A DNA stretch of 64,000 nucleotides from Hyphomicrobiales bacterium (GCA_026400435.1 JAPLOZ010000025.1:1-64000); one strand, 5' to 3'; shown: positions 1-9,064, counted from the first letter of the stretch. Notes: generated by a model not told the origin, from the sequence alone. Numbers and translations are program-made.

Positions 1-736
1 CAATCTCGATGGCGAAGCCCAGCTCGGGGATTTCCATCTCGACCATCACCGAACCGATGCGCAACTCTCCCACAAAGGCATGCGTGCGCCCGTAGCCGCG
101 CTGCGTGGAATAGGCGAGGCCTAGGACAAAGCCCTCATCCCCCCGGGTCAGCGCTTGCAGCCGCAAGGGCCGCGTCGCGGGCAGCTCCAGTGGCTCGCGC
201 GTCAGGTCGGGCGGAGTGGCCTCGCCCTCCGGTGTCGCCTCGATGAGCCCGTCGCGGTTGAGAAAGCTCGTCACGTGCGCGACGGCCTCGGGCACAGTCT
301 GCACACGGGGTGCGACCGGCGGCTCCCCTTCGGCGGCCAGCGCGAAATCCAGAAGGCGGTGCGTATAGTCGAAGGTCGGACCCAGCATCTGACCGCCGGG
401 CAGGTCCTTGTAGGTCGCCGAGACGCGGCGCTCGGCGTGCATCGCGGTGGTGTCCACCGGGCGGGTGTAGCCAAAGCGGGGCAGGGTGGTGCGGTAAGCG
501 CGCACCAAGAAGATCGCCTCGATCAGGTCGCCGCGCGCCTGCATGATGGCAAGGGCGGCGAGTTCCTTGTCGTACAGCGATCCTTCGCTCATCACGCGGT
601 CGACGCCGAGGCCGAGCTGTTCGACGATCTGGTCGAGCCGCAGTGCAGGCACATTGCGATTGCCCCGCCTGCGGTCGGCGAGCAACCTGTGAGCGTTGCG
701 GATGGCGGCTTCTCCGCCCTTGACGGCCACGTACAT
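1..736 (-). CDS. phnI: Carbon-phosphorus lyase core complex subunit PhnI (3' end outside window)
   Basis: PhnI is a subunit of the PhnGHIJ C-P lyase core complex and, with PhnG/H/L, couples phosphonate to ATP to give ribose-1-phosphonate triphosphate in the cytoplasm. The ATG at 736 opens MYVAVKGGEAAIRNAHRLLA, a typical PhnI start, and the family segments EGSLYDKELAALAIMQARGD and GGQMLGPTFDYTHRLLDFAL follow. About 245 residues are visible; E. coli PhnI is about 354, so the C-terminal third lies left of position 1. It starts 3 bp after the phnH stop, so it is translated in the same phnGHI operon. Identity is very likely; only completeness is uncertain. Confidence 0.95.
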   Translation of the reverse strand, partial: MYVAVKGGEAAIRNAHRLLADRRRGNRNVPALRLDQIVEQLGLGVDRVMSEGSLYDKELAALAIMQARGDLIEAIFLVRAYRTTLPRFGYTRPVDTTAMHAERRVSATYKDLPGGQMLGPTFDYTHRLLDFALAAEGEPPVAPRVQTVPEAVAHVTSFLNRDGLIEATPEGEATPPDLTREPLELPATRPLRLQALTRGDEGFVLGLAYSTQRGYGRTHAFVGELRIGSVMVEMEIPELGFAIEI

Positions 737-739
737 GGT

Positions 740-1360
740 TCAGGCCTCCGAGGTGCGGATACGGGTCGAGCGGGGCAGGCAGGCGATGCCGGCCGGCGAA
801 GCCAGTATGACGTCGACGCCGCGCGGGAAACGGGCGCGGTTCTGCTTCCACTGTTCGACGAAATGGCGTGGCATCGAGGATGGAGCAATCAGCGCCGTGC
901 GTTCTATTCCGGGGCCTTCGAGAAGCAGGTTATCGCCCGCGACGAGGCTCTCGACCTGCAGGATGAGGGTCGTCGATCGGTCGGGATACTCCTGGGTTCC
1001 CTGAGCAAAATTCTCGAGTGCAATCAGGGCCGCGGGTTCTGCCACCAGGGCGAAATGCGCGTCGGCGGCGGTGTCGGCGAGCGGCGCGCCGGTGTGGAAC
1101 CCCAGCCAGCTTGCAACCGCAGGCATCTGCCTCAGCGATGGGTCTAGCCAGAGCGGCGTGTCGTGATCGCAAAGCGTCAGCGCGACCGCGGCAGCGGCCG
1201 GCGACAGTGGCTGCGGCGGTTTGGCCAAAGTGTGCGCCGGCTGGACGATGCCCGGTCGCGCCATCGCGTCCATCACCGCGCGAAAGATGGCCTGCGCGTC
1301 GAAGACGGGATTGGCGAACCCGCCGGCGATATGTTCGGCGGCTCTGTCGGATACGGACAT
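740..1360 (-). CDS. phnH: Phosphonate C-P lyase subunit PhnH
   Basis: PhnH is the dimeric core subunit of the PhnGHIJ complex. The 206-residue protein starts MSVSDRAAEHIAGGFANPVF and contains the family-like FRAVMDAMARPG near residue 27, LTLCDHDTPLWLD in the middle, and the C-terminal SRFPRGVDVILA-type segment (here ARFPRGVDVILASPAGIACL). Its ATG overlaps the phnG stop as TGATG (1362-1358), which implies translational coupling. An upstream in-frame extension exists but lies inside phnG, so the ATG at 1360 is preferred. Length is close to the usual ~195-205. Confidence 0.95.
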   Translation of the reverse strand: MSVSDRAAEHIAGGFANPVFDAQAIFRAVMDAMARPGIVQPAHTLAKPPQPLSPAAAAVALTLCDHDTPLWLDPSLRQMPAVASWLGFHTGAPLADTAADAHFALVAEPAALIALENFAQGTQEYPDRSTTLILQVESLVAGDNLLLEGPGIERTALIAPSSMPRHFVEQWKQNRARFPRGVDVILASPAGIACLPRSTRIRTSEA

Positions 1361-1851
1361 CAATCTTCTCCGCGCACCATGGTGAAGAAATCGACTTTCG
1401 TCGCGTTGACTTCGGCGCGTCGCCTCGCGTCGGTTTCGGCCTGCCGCCTCAGAAGCGGCGCCACTACCTTCTCTTCGACCATGGCGCGGGTTCTCGCGTC
1501 GCACCACACCGCGTCCAGGATGGCGGCGAGCCTGACCTTCTCCCTGTCTCGGCCGAGCGCATAGGCATGCCCGACTTGGCCCGAGGGCAATCTGACGGTG
1601 GCGCGCGTCACCGTAGCCTCGCCGGTGTTGAACGGGGCGCCGCCGCCGCCGATCCGCCCGCGCACGGTCACGAGACCGGTTTCGGGGCCGCGCAGCAACT
1701 CGGCATCAAGCGGCGCGGGCACGCCGGCGCCCAGCTCGCGCAGATCGGCGGCCGATGCGGATGCAAACGCCGCCATAGCCGCCTTGCGTGCGGAATTTTC
1801 CTCTAGATCCATCGGTTTCCTGCCGGACCGAGCGTCTCGTTCGCGCGACAT
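1360..1851 (-). CDS. phnG: Phosphonate C-P lyase subunit PhnG
   Basis: PhnG is the first gene of the C-P lyase operon and part of the PhnGHIJ core. The family signature is clear: ETGLVTVRGRIGGGGAPFN, GEATVTRATVRLPSGQVGHA, and the C-terminal RRAEVNATKVDFFTMVRGE, which closely matches the E. coli end. The ATG at 1851 has GAGG six bases upstream. An internal ATG at 1812 with AGGA upstream would give the 150-residue length of E. coli PhnG, so the start could be either. A further upstream TTG at 1884 would sit inside the probable PhnF operator and is rejected. Divergent from phnF. Confidence 0.92.
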   Translation of the reverse strand: MSRERDARSGRKPMDLEENSARKAAMAAFASASAADLRELGAGVPAPLDAELLRGPETGLVTVRGRIGGGGAPFNTGEATVTRATVRLPSGQVGHAYALGRDREKVRLAAILDAVWCDARTRAMVEEKVVAPLLRRQAETDARRRAEVNATKVDFFTMVRGED

Positions 1852-1864
1852 TGAAACCTCAAAT

Positions 1865-1884
1865 TTGTCTATTGATATATACAA
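1865..1884. promoter_or_regulatory. Probable PhnF operator in the phnF-phnG divergent region
   Basis: The 20-bp sequence TTGTCTATTGATATATACAA is an imperfect palindrome (arms match at 7 of 10 positions) in a short AT-rich island between divergent phnF and phnG, in an otherwise GC-rich region. HutC-type GntR regulators bind such short palindromes. Its position, 14 bp from the phnG ATG and 60 bp from phnF, would allow control of both. Inference from position and symmetry only. Confidence 0.55.
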
Positions 1885-1944
1885 CCATACAAATTATACA
1901 TGATTTTTAGCGCGTGTCGATGACGGCCGCGTGACAGGGGTTGA

Positions 1945-2694
1945 ATGTCGTCTCAAAAATCAGGAACCGCCGCCGAACCGGCCATGGAACGCCGCAACGG
2001 AATCTCGCTTTGGCGGCAAATCGCCGACCAGATCCGGTTGGCGATCGGTAGCGGGGAATTCGCCGACAGGCTGCCGCCCGAGGTGGTTCTGGCCGCGCGA
2101 TTCGGCGTGAACCGGCACACTGTGCGGAGCGCGATTGCCGCTCTGGAGCAGGAAGGGGTGCTACGCGCCGAGCAGGGGCGGGGAACATTCGTCAAGCGAA
2201 AACAGAAGCTTGCCTATCCAATCGGCGTCCGCACGCGCTTTTCGGAAGGTCTGCGCGGCCAGGCGCGTGATCGGCGCGGCGTGCTGCTGGACCATGCGGT
2301 CGAGGCATCGGACCAGCGCACGGCCGAGGCGCTGAATCTTGCGGCGGGGTCGCAGGTCCTCAGGCTCGAAACGGTGTCCGAGGCCGACGGCAGGCCGGTG
2401 TCGCGGGCCACAAGCTTCTTCGACGTCGCGAGATTTTCCGGGCTGGAGAACCACTATCGGGACAGCGGGTCGATCACGATCGCATTGAAAAGCTTGGGCA
2501 TTTTGGACTATTTCCGGCGCATGACGCTGATCTCGGCAAGACATGCGAGCGCTTCAGACCTGTCGGACCTGCGACTGTCGCCCGGCGCAATCGTGCTGGT
2601 GACAGTCTATGTCAACGTCGATGCCGAGGGCGTTCCGATCCAGTACTCGGAGACACGGTTCGCGGCCGACCTCGTCGAACTCTCGGTCAATTGA
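1945..2694 (+). CDS. phnF: Phosphonate operon regulator PhnF, GntR/HutC family
   Basis: 249 residues. An N-terminal winged HTH (about residues 19-85, with SLWRQIADQIRLAIGSGEF, LPPEVVLAARFGVNRHTVRS and QGRGTFV) is followed by a UTRA ligand-binding domain that ends YSETRFAADLVEL. Note PPE in place of the usual PSE in the GntR motif. PhnF proteins repress C-P lyase operons until phosphate is limiting or a ligand is present. It is transcribed divergently from phnGHI. An internal ATG at 1984 (MERRNGISLW) is an alternative start. Subfamily assignment rests mostly on the neighbouring phn genes. Confidence 0.9.
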   Translation: MSSQKSGTAAEPAMERRNGISLWRQIADQIRLAIGSGEFADRLPPEVVLAARFGVNRHTVRSAIAALEQEGVLRAEQGRGTFVKRKQKLAYPIGVRTRFSEGLRGQARDRRGVLLDHAVEASDQRTAEALNLAAGSQVLRLETVSEADGRPVSRATSFFDVARFSGLENHYRDSGSITIALKSLGILDYFRRMTLISARHASASDLSDLRLSPGAIVLVTVYVNVDAEGVPIQYSETRFAADLVELSVN

Positions 2695-2791
2695 CCTGCC
2701 AAACAGGCAGTTTCCGTCGGCAAAACAGCCAGTTTCCGCGGGGTATCCGGGACTTTCTGGATGGAAATACGGCCGAAAAGCCGGTCTCGCG

Positions 2792-3145
2792 TCAAACTTC
2801 GACGAATGCCTCGAAGCCGCCGAAAATCATCCGCTTGCCGTCGAAGGGCATGTTGCTCATCTCGGCCTTCATGCGTGGATCCTGCATCACGAGTTTTAAG
2901 ATGCGGTCGCGTTCCGAACGGGACTTGTAGGTGATGTGCGCAAAGATGACGATTTCGTCGTCTTTCGCCTGGACGGCGCGTGGGAAGGACGTCAATTCGC
3001 CGTAGGGAACGTCTTCGCCTGATGCCTCGATGTAGCTAAGCGCGCCATGCTCCATCCATACCTTGCTCGCCTTGCGCGCGATCTCTTTGTACTCCTCGAG
3101 GCGGGCCTTTGGCACCGCGAGCAGAAAGCCGTCGACATAGGTCAT
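2792..3145 (-). CDS. DUF1428 family protein (YbaA-like)
   Basis: 117 residues, exactly the length of E. coli YbaA, with the family landmarks MTYVDGFLLAVPK, YKEIARKASKVWMEHGAL, DPRMKAEMSNMPFDGKRMIF and terminal GGFEAFVEV. These are small ferredoxin-like alpha/beta-barrel proteins of unknown function. The start at 3145 removes 22 residues of implausible upstream sequence and matches YbaA (MKYVDGFVV). It is the last gene of the uvrB - pseudouridine synthase - DUF1428 run, 66 bp after the preceding stop. No function is claimed. Confidence 0.9.
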   Translation of the reverse strand: MTYVDGFLLAVPKARLEEYKEIARKASKVWMEHGALSYIEASGEDVPYGELTSFPRAVQAKDDEIVIFAHITYKSRSERDRILKLVMQDPRMKAEMSNMPFDGKRMIFGGFEAFVEV

Positions 3146-3211
3146 GATGTTTCTCCCTTTGCTGATACCCAATGACGAACGGGAGCGCATCGTTCCGACA
3201 CCGGCCGGCAT

Positions 3212-3958
3212 TTAGTCGGAAAGAAGCGCGCGTTCGTCGGCCGTGAGATGCCGGGCAGTGCCCTTGGCGAGATCGCCGAGGTGCAACCGGCCAATGGCGA
3301 CGCGGATAAGACGAAGCACCTCAATATCGTGGGCCTCGAGCAGGCGGCGGATGTGGCGGTTGCGCCCCTCGTCGAGAACGACAGTGAGCCATGCATTGCG
3401 CGAGCCCGAACGTAGCACCTCGATCGACCGCGCCAAGAGCTTTTCGCCGCCGACGATCACGCCTGCCCGCAATGCCGACAGCATCGCGACGTCGGGCACG
3501 ACGCCGACCTGTACGTGATAGAGCTTGTCGACCCCGGTAAGCGGGTCGAGCAGCCGGTTCGCCCATTGCGTATCGTTGGTCATCAGCAACAAGCCCTCGC
3601 TCGCCTTGTCGAGCCGGCCGACCGGGGAAACGAAAGGCAGGTCGAGCCCTTCAAGGCAATCGTAGACGGTGCCGCGCGCCTGCGGATCGTCGCGGGTCGT
3701 GACAAGCCCGCGCGGCTTGTTAAGCATCAGATACACCTTGCGTTCGCCGACCACCTTCTTGCCGTCGACGGCGATGTGGTCGCGATCGGGATCGACGCGC
3801 AGTTCCGGATCGCGCGCTACCTTGCCGCCTACGGCGACCCGCCCCTCAGCGATCAGCGCGTCCGCCTGGGTGCGCGAGCAGAAGCCGAGCTTCGACAGCG
3901 CGCGGTTCAGGCTGACGCCGGGACCGTTCGAGCGACTGCGCGGTGTCGTTGGTCGCAT
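3212..3958 (-). CDS. RsuA/RluB/E/F-family rRNA pseudouridine synthase
   Basis: 248 residues. An N-terminal S4 RNA-binding domain ([22 protein letters not shown], about 15-75) is followed by the pseudouridine synthase domain with the catalytic motif [16 protein letters not shown] (catalytic Asp in GRLD; the family usually has Thr/Ser where Ala-Ser is seen), [14 protein letters not shown] before it, and [19 protein letters not shown], the usual EGRNRQVRRM block. The enzyme isomerises uridines in 16S or 23S rRNA. Which site (RsuA, RluB, RluE or RluF type) cannot be set from sequence alone. It starts 6 bp after the uvrB stop, so it is probably cotranscribed. Confidence 0.9.
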   Translation of the reverse strand: MRPTTPRSRSNGPGVSLNRALSKLGFCSRTQADALIAEGRVAVGGKVARDPELRVDPDRDHIAVDGKKVVGERKVYLMLNKPRGLVTTRDDPQARGTVYDCLEGLDLPFVSPVGRLDKASEGLLLMTNDTQWANRLLDPLTGVDKLYHVQVGVVPDVAMLSALRAGVIVGGEKLLARSIEVLRSGSRNAWLTVVLDEGRNRHIRRLLEAHDIEVLRLIRVAIGRLHLGDLAKGTARHLTADERALLSD

Positions 3959-4087
3959 GTCGCGCTAGCGGCCCGGACGGCCGGTCTTGCCGGTGCGTTT
4001 TTTCTGGCGGCCGGTGTCGCGGGGGTCTTCGTAGGAGCCGACGCCTGAGCGCGCGCGGACGACCGGTTTTGCATCGTCGGAGGAGTC

Positions 4088-4145
4088 GCGTTGCTTCGCG
4101 CCCCCCTCTGGCCTGCCGGCCATCTTCCCCACAGGGGGGGAGATC
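4088..4145. repeat. Rhizobial palindromic repeat inside the uvrB C-terminal tail (long copy)
   Basis: A 23-nt palindrome at 4122-4144 has arms ATCTTCCCC / GGGGGAGAT with one mismatch and a 5-nt loop, followed toward lower coordinates by a GCCGGCAGGCC imperfect palindrome and a GGGGGGCGCGAAGC tail. In the uvrB frame it encodes [17 protein letters not shown]. The same length and arms as the copy at 6834 identify one repeat family. It resembles the abundant intergenic repeats of Mesorhizobium-type genomes (from memory, not searched). Confidence 0.75.
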
Positions 4146-6833
4146 GGCTGTGGCTTGGTCGGCGCCTTGCCTTCGACCGGCTTCTCGGTGCGGCGCACTG
4201 TCATCTCGTCGAGCGAGTTCTTGCGGAACAGTTTCGGCGCGTCGCCGGGAAGGCCGTAGTCCGACCCGTGCGCTTCGGCCGCCGTCTGCTTCTTGAACAG
4301 CGAGCGGGACACGGCGCCGGCCGGCGTCACGGAGTCGGTGCCCGGTCCCATGTCGTCGACCGAAGGCTTGGCGAACAGGTTCGGCCGCGCGGCCTTCGCT
4401 TCCGCTTCAGCCTCGCGCGCAGCATCCAACTGACGGAAGCGCTCGCGCTCCTCGACAGTTCGGTGCTTGGCGACGCCCTTGTTGTGCTTGCCCTTCTCGC
4501 GGCCCGAGACCGGGCTTTGAGATTCTATGTCGCGGGCGAGCGGATCGTCGGAGACGAGAAGTTCCATTTCGGTGAGACGCTTGATCTCGTCACGCAACTG
4601 AGCGGCCCGCTCGAAATCGAGATCGGCGGCGGCGTCGCGCATCTTCTTCTGCAGATATTCGAGATGCGCCTTGAGGTTGTTGCCGACCATGTTGCCGTCG
4701 GCAGCGAAGTCGGAAATGTCGGGGCGGACGTGGTCCTTTTCATAGACGGAATCGAGGATGTCGGAGATGCGCGATTTCACGCTCTCCGGCGTGATGCCGT
4801 TGGCCTCGTTCCACGCCACCTGCTTTTCGCGGCGGCGCGCCGTCTCGGCCATGGCGCGCTCCATCGAGCCGGTGACCTGGTCGGCGTAAAGGATGACCTT
4901 GCCGTCGACGTTGCGCGCGGCGCGGCCGATGGTCTGGATCAGCGAGGTCTCGGAGCGCAGAAAACCTTCCTTGTCGGCGTCGAGGATTGCGACGAAACCG
5001 CATTCGGGAATGTCGAGGCCTTCGCGCAGGAGGTTGATGCCGACCAGCACGTCGAAGGCGCCGAGCCTGAGGTCGCGCAAAATCTCGATGCGCTCTAGCG
5101 TCTCGATGTCGGAGTGCATGTAGCGAACGCGCACGCCGTGCTCGTGCAAATACTCGGTGAGGTCCTCGGCCATCCGCTTGGTGAGCACGGTGACGAGCGT
5201 GCGGTAGCCCTTGCGCGTCGTCTCGCGGATTTCGCCGACCACGTCGTCGACCTGAGTCTTGGCCGGGCGCACCTCGACCGGCGGATCGATCAGGCCGGTG
5301 GGGCGGATGACCTGCTCGGCGAAGACGCCGCCGGACTGTTCCATTTCCCAGCCGCCCGGCGTCGCCGAAACGGCGACCGAAAGCGGGCGCATGGCATCCC
5401 ACTCCTCGAAACGCAAGGGACGGTTGTCCATGCAAGAGGGCAAGCGGAAACCGTACTCCGCCAGCGTCGCCTTGCGGCGGAAGTCGCCGCGATACATGCC
5501 GCCGATCTGCGGGATGGTGACGTGGCTTTAGTCGACGAAGACCAGCGCGTTGTCGGGGATGTATTCGAACAGAGTGGGTGGCGGATCGCCCGGCCGGCGG
5601 CCGGTGAGATAGCGCGAATAGTTCTCGATGCCGGCGCAGGAGCCGGTCGCTTCCAGCATCTCCAGATCAAAGCGGGTGCGCTGTTCCAGCCGCTGCGCTT
5701 CCAGGAGACGCCCAGCCTTTTCAAGCTCTTGCAGCCGATGCTGCAGCTCTTCCTTGATGGACTTGATGGCTTGATTCAACGTCGGGCGCGGCGTCACGTA
5801 GTGCGAGTTGGCGTAGATCTTGACCGACTTCAGATCGCCGGTCTTGTGGCCGGTGAGCGGATCGAATTCGGTGATGGTCTCGATCTCGTCGCCGAACATC
5901 GAGATGCGCCAAGCCGAGTCCTCAAGGTGGGCCGGAAAGATTTCGATGGTGTCGCCACGCACGCGGAAAGAACCGCGCACAAAGTTGATGTCCTGCCGCT
6001 TGTATTGCTGCGCCACGAGGTCGGCGAGCAGCGCGCGCTGGTCGAGCCGGTCGCCGACCTGCATCTGGAAGGTCATCGCCGTGTAGGTCTCGACCGAGCC
6101 GATACCGTAGATGCACGACACCGAGGCGACGATGATGACGTCGTCGCGTTCCAGCAGCGAGCGCGTCGCCGAATGGCGCATGCGGTCGATCTGCTCGTTG
6201 ATCGAGCTTTCCTTCTCGATGAAGGTGTCGGTGCGCGGGACGTAGGCCTCCGGCTGGTAGTAGTCGTAGTAGGAGACGAAATACTCGACCGCGTTGTCCG
6301 GGAAGAATTTTTTGAACTCGGAATAGAGCTGCGCGGCGAGGGTCTTGTTAGGCGCCAGGATGAGGGCAGGGCGCTGCGTCTCCTCGATGACCTTCGCCAT
6401 GGTGAAGGTTTTGCCCGAGCCCGTCACGCCAAGCAGCACTTGCGTGCGTTCAGCCTCCGAGACACCCGCGACCAGATCCTTGATCGCCTGCGGCTGGTCG
6501 CCTGCCGGCTCGAAGTCGCTGACCATCCTGATAGGCACGCCTCCTTCGGACTTTTCCGGACGGGCCGGGCGATGCGGCACCCAGAGTTCGCCGTTCTTGT
6601 GCAGCGGATTGCCGGATTCGATCAGCGCGGAAAGGGCGGCCACCGTGGCGGTGACGCCGGAATTGTCGAGCGCAGCTGCGTCTTCGAGGTCGATGTCGAG
6701 GCCGGCGACCGGATTGAGGCCGGCGGCCGCACGCTCCCTTGGCGTCGCGGCGCCGCCCATCGATGTGCCGCGCGCGGTTTTCGTGGGGGCAGAAGAGCGC
6801 TCGGGGATTCTTTTCGACTTGGAAGATTTGCTG

Positions 6834-6856
6834 ATCTCCCCCTCAAGGGGGGAGAT
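6834..6856. repeat. Rhizobial palindromic repeat inside the uvrB N-terminal extension (short copy)
   Basis: Perfect 9-bp arms ATCTCCCCC (6834-6842) and GGGGGAGAT (6848-6856) flank a 5-nt loop. The element is read through in the uvrB frame as residues 76-83, ISPLEGEI. It is 23 nt long like the palindrome at 4122-4144. It sits in the poorly conserved N-terminal extension, where an insertion would be tolerated. Confidence 0.8.
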
Positions 6857-7296
6857 TATCCGGCGCCTGTCATCTTCAGCCTCGCGGGCGATTTCGTTGG
6901 CCCAGTCCGCGATCGATCCCGACAGCGGCGCACCAGACAGCGCGGGCTGCGGCGCTTCGCCGAAGCCTGGGCGATCAAGCGGGACGGCCGCGTCGAGATA
7001 ATCGGTCAGCGGATTGCCCCGCTTGCGATAGGACGCCGAACCGTCCTCAGCCGGCGCTTTCTTTTCAGGGGTCTTGGCCATGTCGCGAATATGGGGCGAG
7101 TCAGGCCGAATGGAAAGTGCCGGATGATGGGCCGGAGAGAGCCTGACGGCGCTGCTGACAGGAGGGTGTCAGGAGCGTCGCACCTTGCGAAACGGCTTTA
7201 GCAGAGACACCGGGCAGGCTTACTTCTCAAGGACGTTGGTCGCGACACCAACCGCGAAAAACGCTATAGGAAGCGCACCGTGACAAGGGGACGGCG

Positions 7297-8271
7297 ATGG
7301 AGGCGAGAGATTTTCTGCCGGGCGACGGGGTAATCGCAGGCATAAGGGCTGACATCGACCGCTACGAGGCCGAGCGAAGCAGGGTGCACCGCGCCGTCAT
7401 GTGGCGGGTGCCGGTGCTCGACGGGTTGTGGATTGCGGCCATCCTTGGCGTTGCCCATCTCTTCAACCGGTTCGCGAACGCCAACGAGCAATGGCTTTCG
7501 ACGCCGCACGTGTTTCTTTACATCATCGGTTTCTTCACGCTTTTCTTCATCCATGGCCAGGCCGTGAAGCCGGCGAGGACGCTGCAGCAGTCGTTGCGCG
7601 AGCGCATCATGCCGCTGGTGTTCGGCTTCATCGAGGAGATGGCCTACCGCCACGAGGCAACGCCCGAGTCTTTCGCGCGGATGCCGCAGGAAGCAAGCGG
7701 CGCGTTCAACCGTCAGAACTTCGACGACGTTATCTCCGGTCGATACGAAGGATTTCCGTTCGAGCTTTACGAAGCGACACTGTCGCAGAAGTCCGGCAAG
7801 TCGCGGACCAGCGTCTTCAAGGGCGTCATCGTGGCGTTCGAGACCATCACGCCGTTTCCGGGCCTGCTGGTTGCAACGCGCAAGTCGGGCAGGGTGGTCG
7901 GGTTCCTCGAGGGCCTGTTCGGTGGCTCTCTTGAGGAGTTGAAGAGCGGAGTGGCGGCGCTCGACGAGAACTACGAGTTCCGCACCGACCATGTGGAAGC
8001 GGCGCGACCGCTGGTAACAGGCCGGCTGGCGCAGGCGCTGCAATGGCTGAACGAGACGTGGCCCGAACAGCCGGCGCGCGTGGCGCTGAAGGGCAGCGAC
8101 GGTTTTCTGCTGATTCCGCTCTCGAAGAACTTCTTCGAGTTGCCGGGCATATCGCAGCCGCTCGATTACAAGGCTGATGTCGAGCCGATGATCGCCGACA
8201 TGGGGGCTCTGCTCGCCACCGCGGCGCTGGTGCGCAAGATTGGCGCGCCGAAGGGCGGCGCCCCGGAGTGA
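7297..8271 (+). CDS. DUF3137 domain membrane protein
   Basis: 324 residues. After a short N-terminus come two hydrophobic segments (about 42-60, LDGLWIAAILGVAHLF, and about 72-90, VFLYIIGFFTLFFIHG), then a long soluble part with the DUF3137-type pattern VFGFIEEMAYRH...FDDVISGRYEGFPFELYEATL...VFKGVIVAF and a distal segment containing FELPGISQPLD. Function of the family is unknown; a two-TM anchored cytoplasmic protein is expected. It is a single gene, divergent from uvrB by about 215 bp, with no obvious partner nearby. Confidence 0.85.
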   Translation: MEARDFLPGDGVIAGIRADIDRYEAERSRVHRAVMWRVPVLDGLWIAAILGVAHLFNRFANANEQWLSTPHVFLYIIGFFTLFFIHGQAVKPARTLQQSLRERIMPLVFGFIEEMAYRHEATPESFARMPQEASGAFNRQNFDDVISGRYEGFPFELYEATLSQKSGKSRTSVFKGVIVAFETITPFPGLLVATRKSGRVVGFLEGLFGGSLEELKSGVAALDENYEFRTDHVEAARPLVTGRLAQALQWLNETWPEQPARVALKGSDGFLLIPLSKNFFELPGISQPLDYKADVEPMIADMGALLATAALVRKIGAPKGGAPE

Positions 8272-8769
8272 CGCCACCAAAACAGAGCGGCGCCGGGATT
8301 GCTCCCAGCGCCTCCCTGTCAGATCAGAGCCGTTGCACTGGCGCCGCCGTCCAAAAACGGGTCGCCGCACCGGCCTTCTCGTGACGGCTCCGCAAAACGC
8401 TTCCCGAAGAAATGCGCATCTGCCGAACCAGAGCCCGCATCTCCCGAGGGATCTACAGACACGCCATCGAAAGTCTTTCCCGGCCTTTCATGGCAGCATC
8501 GGTCCGCCGTACACGTTTGCACGCTTCCCGCGGTCCCCCGTTCGTTTGACCGGCGCGAACAGGCGAACCTGCCGCTTCCTGCCCCGATCCGGGGTTCCCC
8601 AGGTGGTTCCCTCACTTCAACTTCGCCTTGCGGCGCCGTTTGAGTGTAGGGCCTGAGATGGCTTGACCTTAGGTCGGGAGGGCGACGCGGGGAATAGCCG
8701 CGCGCCTGTGGAAAGGGGGATTAACGGGGATCAGCCGGCTAAAATTTCAGCCCAGGCGGTGGGTCTGCT
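8272..8769. other. Gene-poor stretch of ~500 bp
   Basis: Open frames of up to ~115 codons run on both strands, but none has a good ribosome-binding site or a recognisable domain, and they look like GC-driven chance frames. I looked for hallmarks of tmRNA (coding tag), RNase P RNA (GAGGAAAGTCCGG), SRP RNA and tRNA and saw none. It may contain an unrecognised RNA or a decayed gene. Confidence 0.5.
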
Positions 8770-8964
8770 TCAGGCGGCCCTGCGTCGCAGCAAGGTAGCC
8801 AGCACGGTGCGCATGCCGGAATAGGCCGGGCTGTCGATCTTCACTTCCCAGTCGGTGCTGCGCTTGCGCGGAAACTTCGCGGCGCGCAACGCCTTGCGGA
8901 ACGCTTCCGGATCGACGCCGATGTTGTGAGCCATGTCTGCGGCGGTGGTGTGCTTGACAATCAT
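8770..8964 (-). CDS. Small hypothetical protein, 64 aa
   Basis: The ATG at 8964 has AAGGA eight bases upstream and lies about 65 nt downstream of a good promoter (9036-9064). The product is basic (AFRKALRAAKFPRKRSTDWEVKIDSP), soluble, without a signal peptide or membrane segment. The beginning, MIVKHTTAADMAHNIGVDPE, followed by FRKALR, resembles a short HTH-like or nucleic-acid-binding fold, but that is only an impression. I do not recognise a named family. Confidence 0.7.
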   Translation of the reverse strand: MIVKHTTAADMAHNIGVDPEAFRKALRAAKFPRKRSTDWEVKIDSPAYSGMRTVLATLLRRRAA

Positions 8965-9035
8965 GGATTTTCCTTCTCTTTCCCACGCATATAGGGATCG
9001 GCCGCACCGTTCGCCATGATTCAGACGGTGCTTGT

Positions 9036-9064
9036 ATTATGAGACTGAATCAAGCGGCTTGCAA
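9036..9064 (-). promoter_or_regulatory. Sigma-70-type promoter for the 64-aa gene
   Basis: On the minus strand TTGCAA (9064-9059) and CATAAT (9041-9036) are separated by exactly 17 bp, which predicts a start near 9029 and a 5' leader of about 65 nt. The region is AT-rich relative to its surroundings. Prediction from sequence only. Confidence 0.6.

Larger units (their letters stand above)
3965..7081 (-). pseudogene. uvrB: Excinuclease ABC subunit B, interrupted by an in-frame stop at the Walker B glutamate
   Basis: UvrB is the DNA-damage-verifying helicase-like subunit of UvrABC nucleotide excision repair. An N-terminal extension of ~185 residues precedes the core: Walker A GVTGSGKT (218-225), [12 protein letters not shown] (beta-hairpin region), then ALVFVD followed by TAA at 5530-5528 where UvrB has the E of DESHV, and the same frame continues [16 protein letters not shown]. 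Helicase motifs IV-VI ([18 protein letters not shown]) and the UVR motif ([17 protein letters not shown]) are intact downstream. Codon 518 of about 1038 is therefore a nonsense change, GAA or GAG to a stop. There is no frameshift. Two ATCTCCCCC palindromes lie inside the coding frame, in the N-terminal extension and C-terminal tail. Readthrough, a real null allele or a base-calling error are all possible. Confidence 0.93.

Noticed and set aside
7155-7172. CTGACA-GGAGGG-TGTCAG inverted repeat upstream of uvrB as an operator
   Set aside because: Does not match the alphaproteobacterial LexA box and stands alone; no partner site or promoter could be tied to it.
8319-8643. Overlapping open frames on both strands as genes
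   Set aside because: They oppose each other over the same bases, have no domain pattern and no good start signals.
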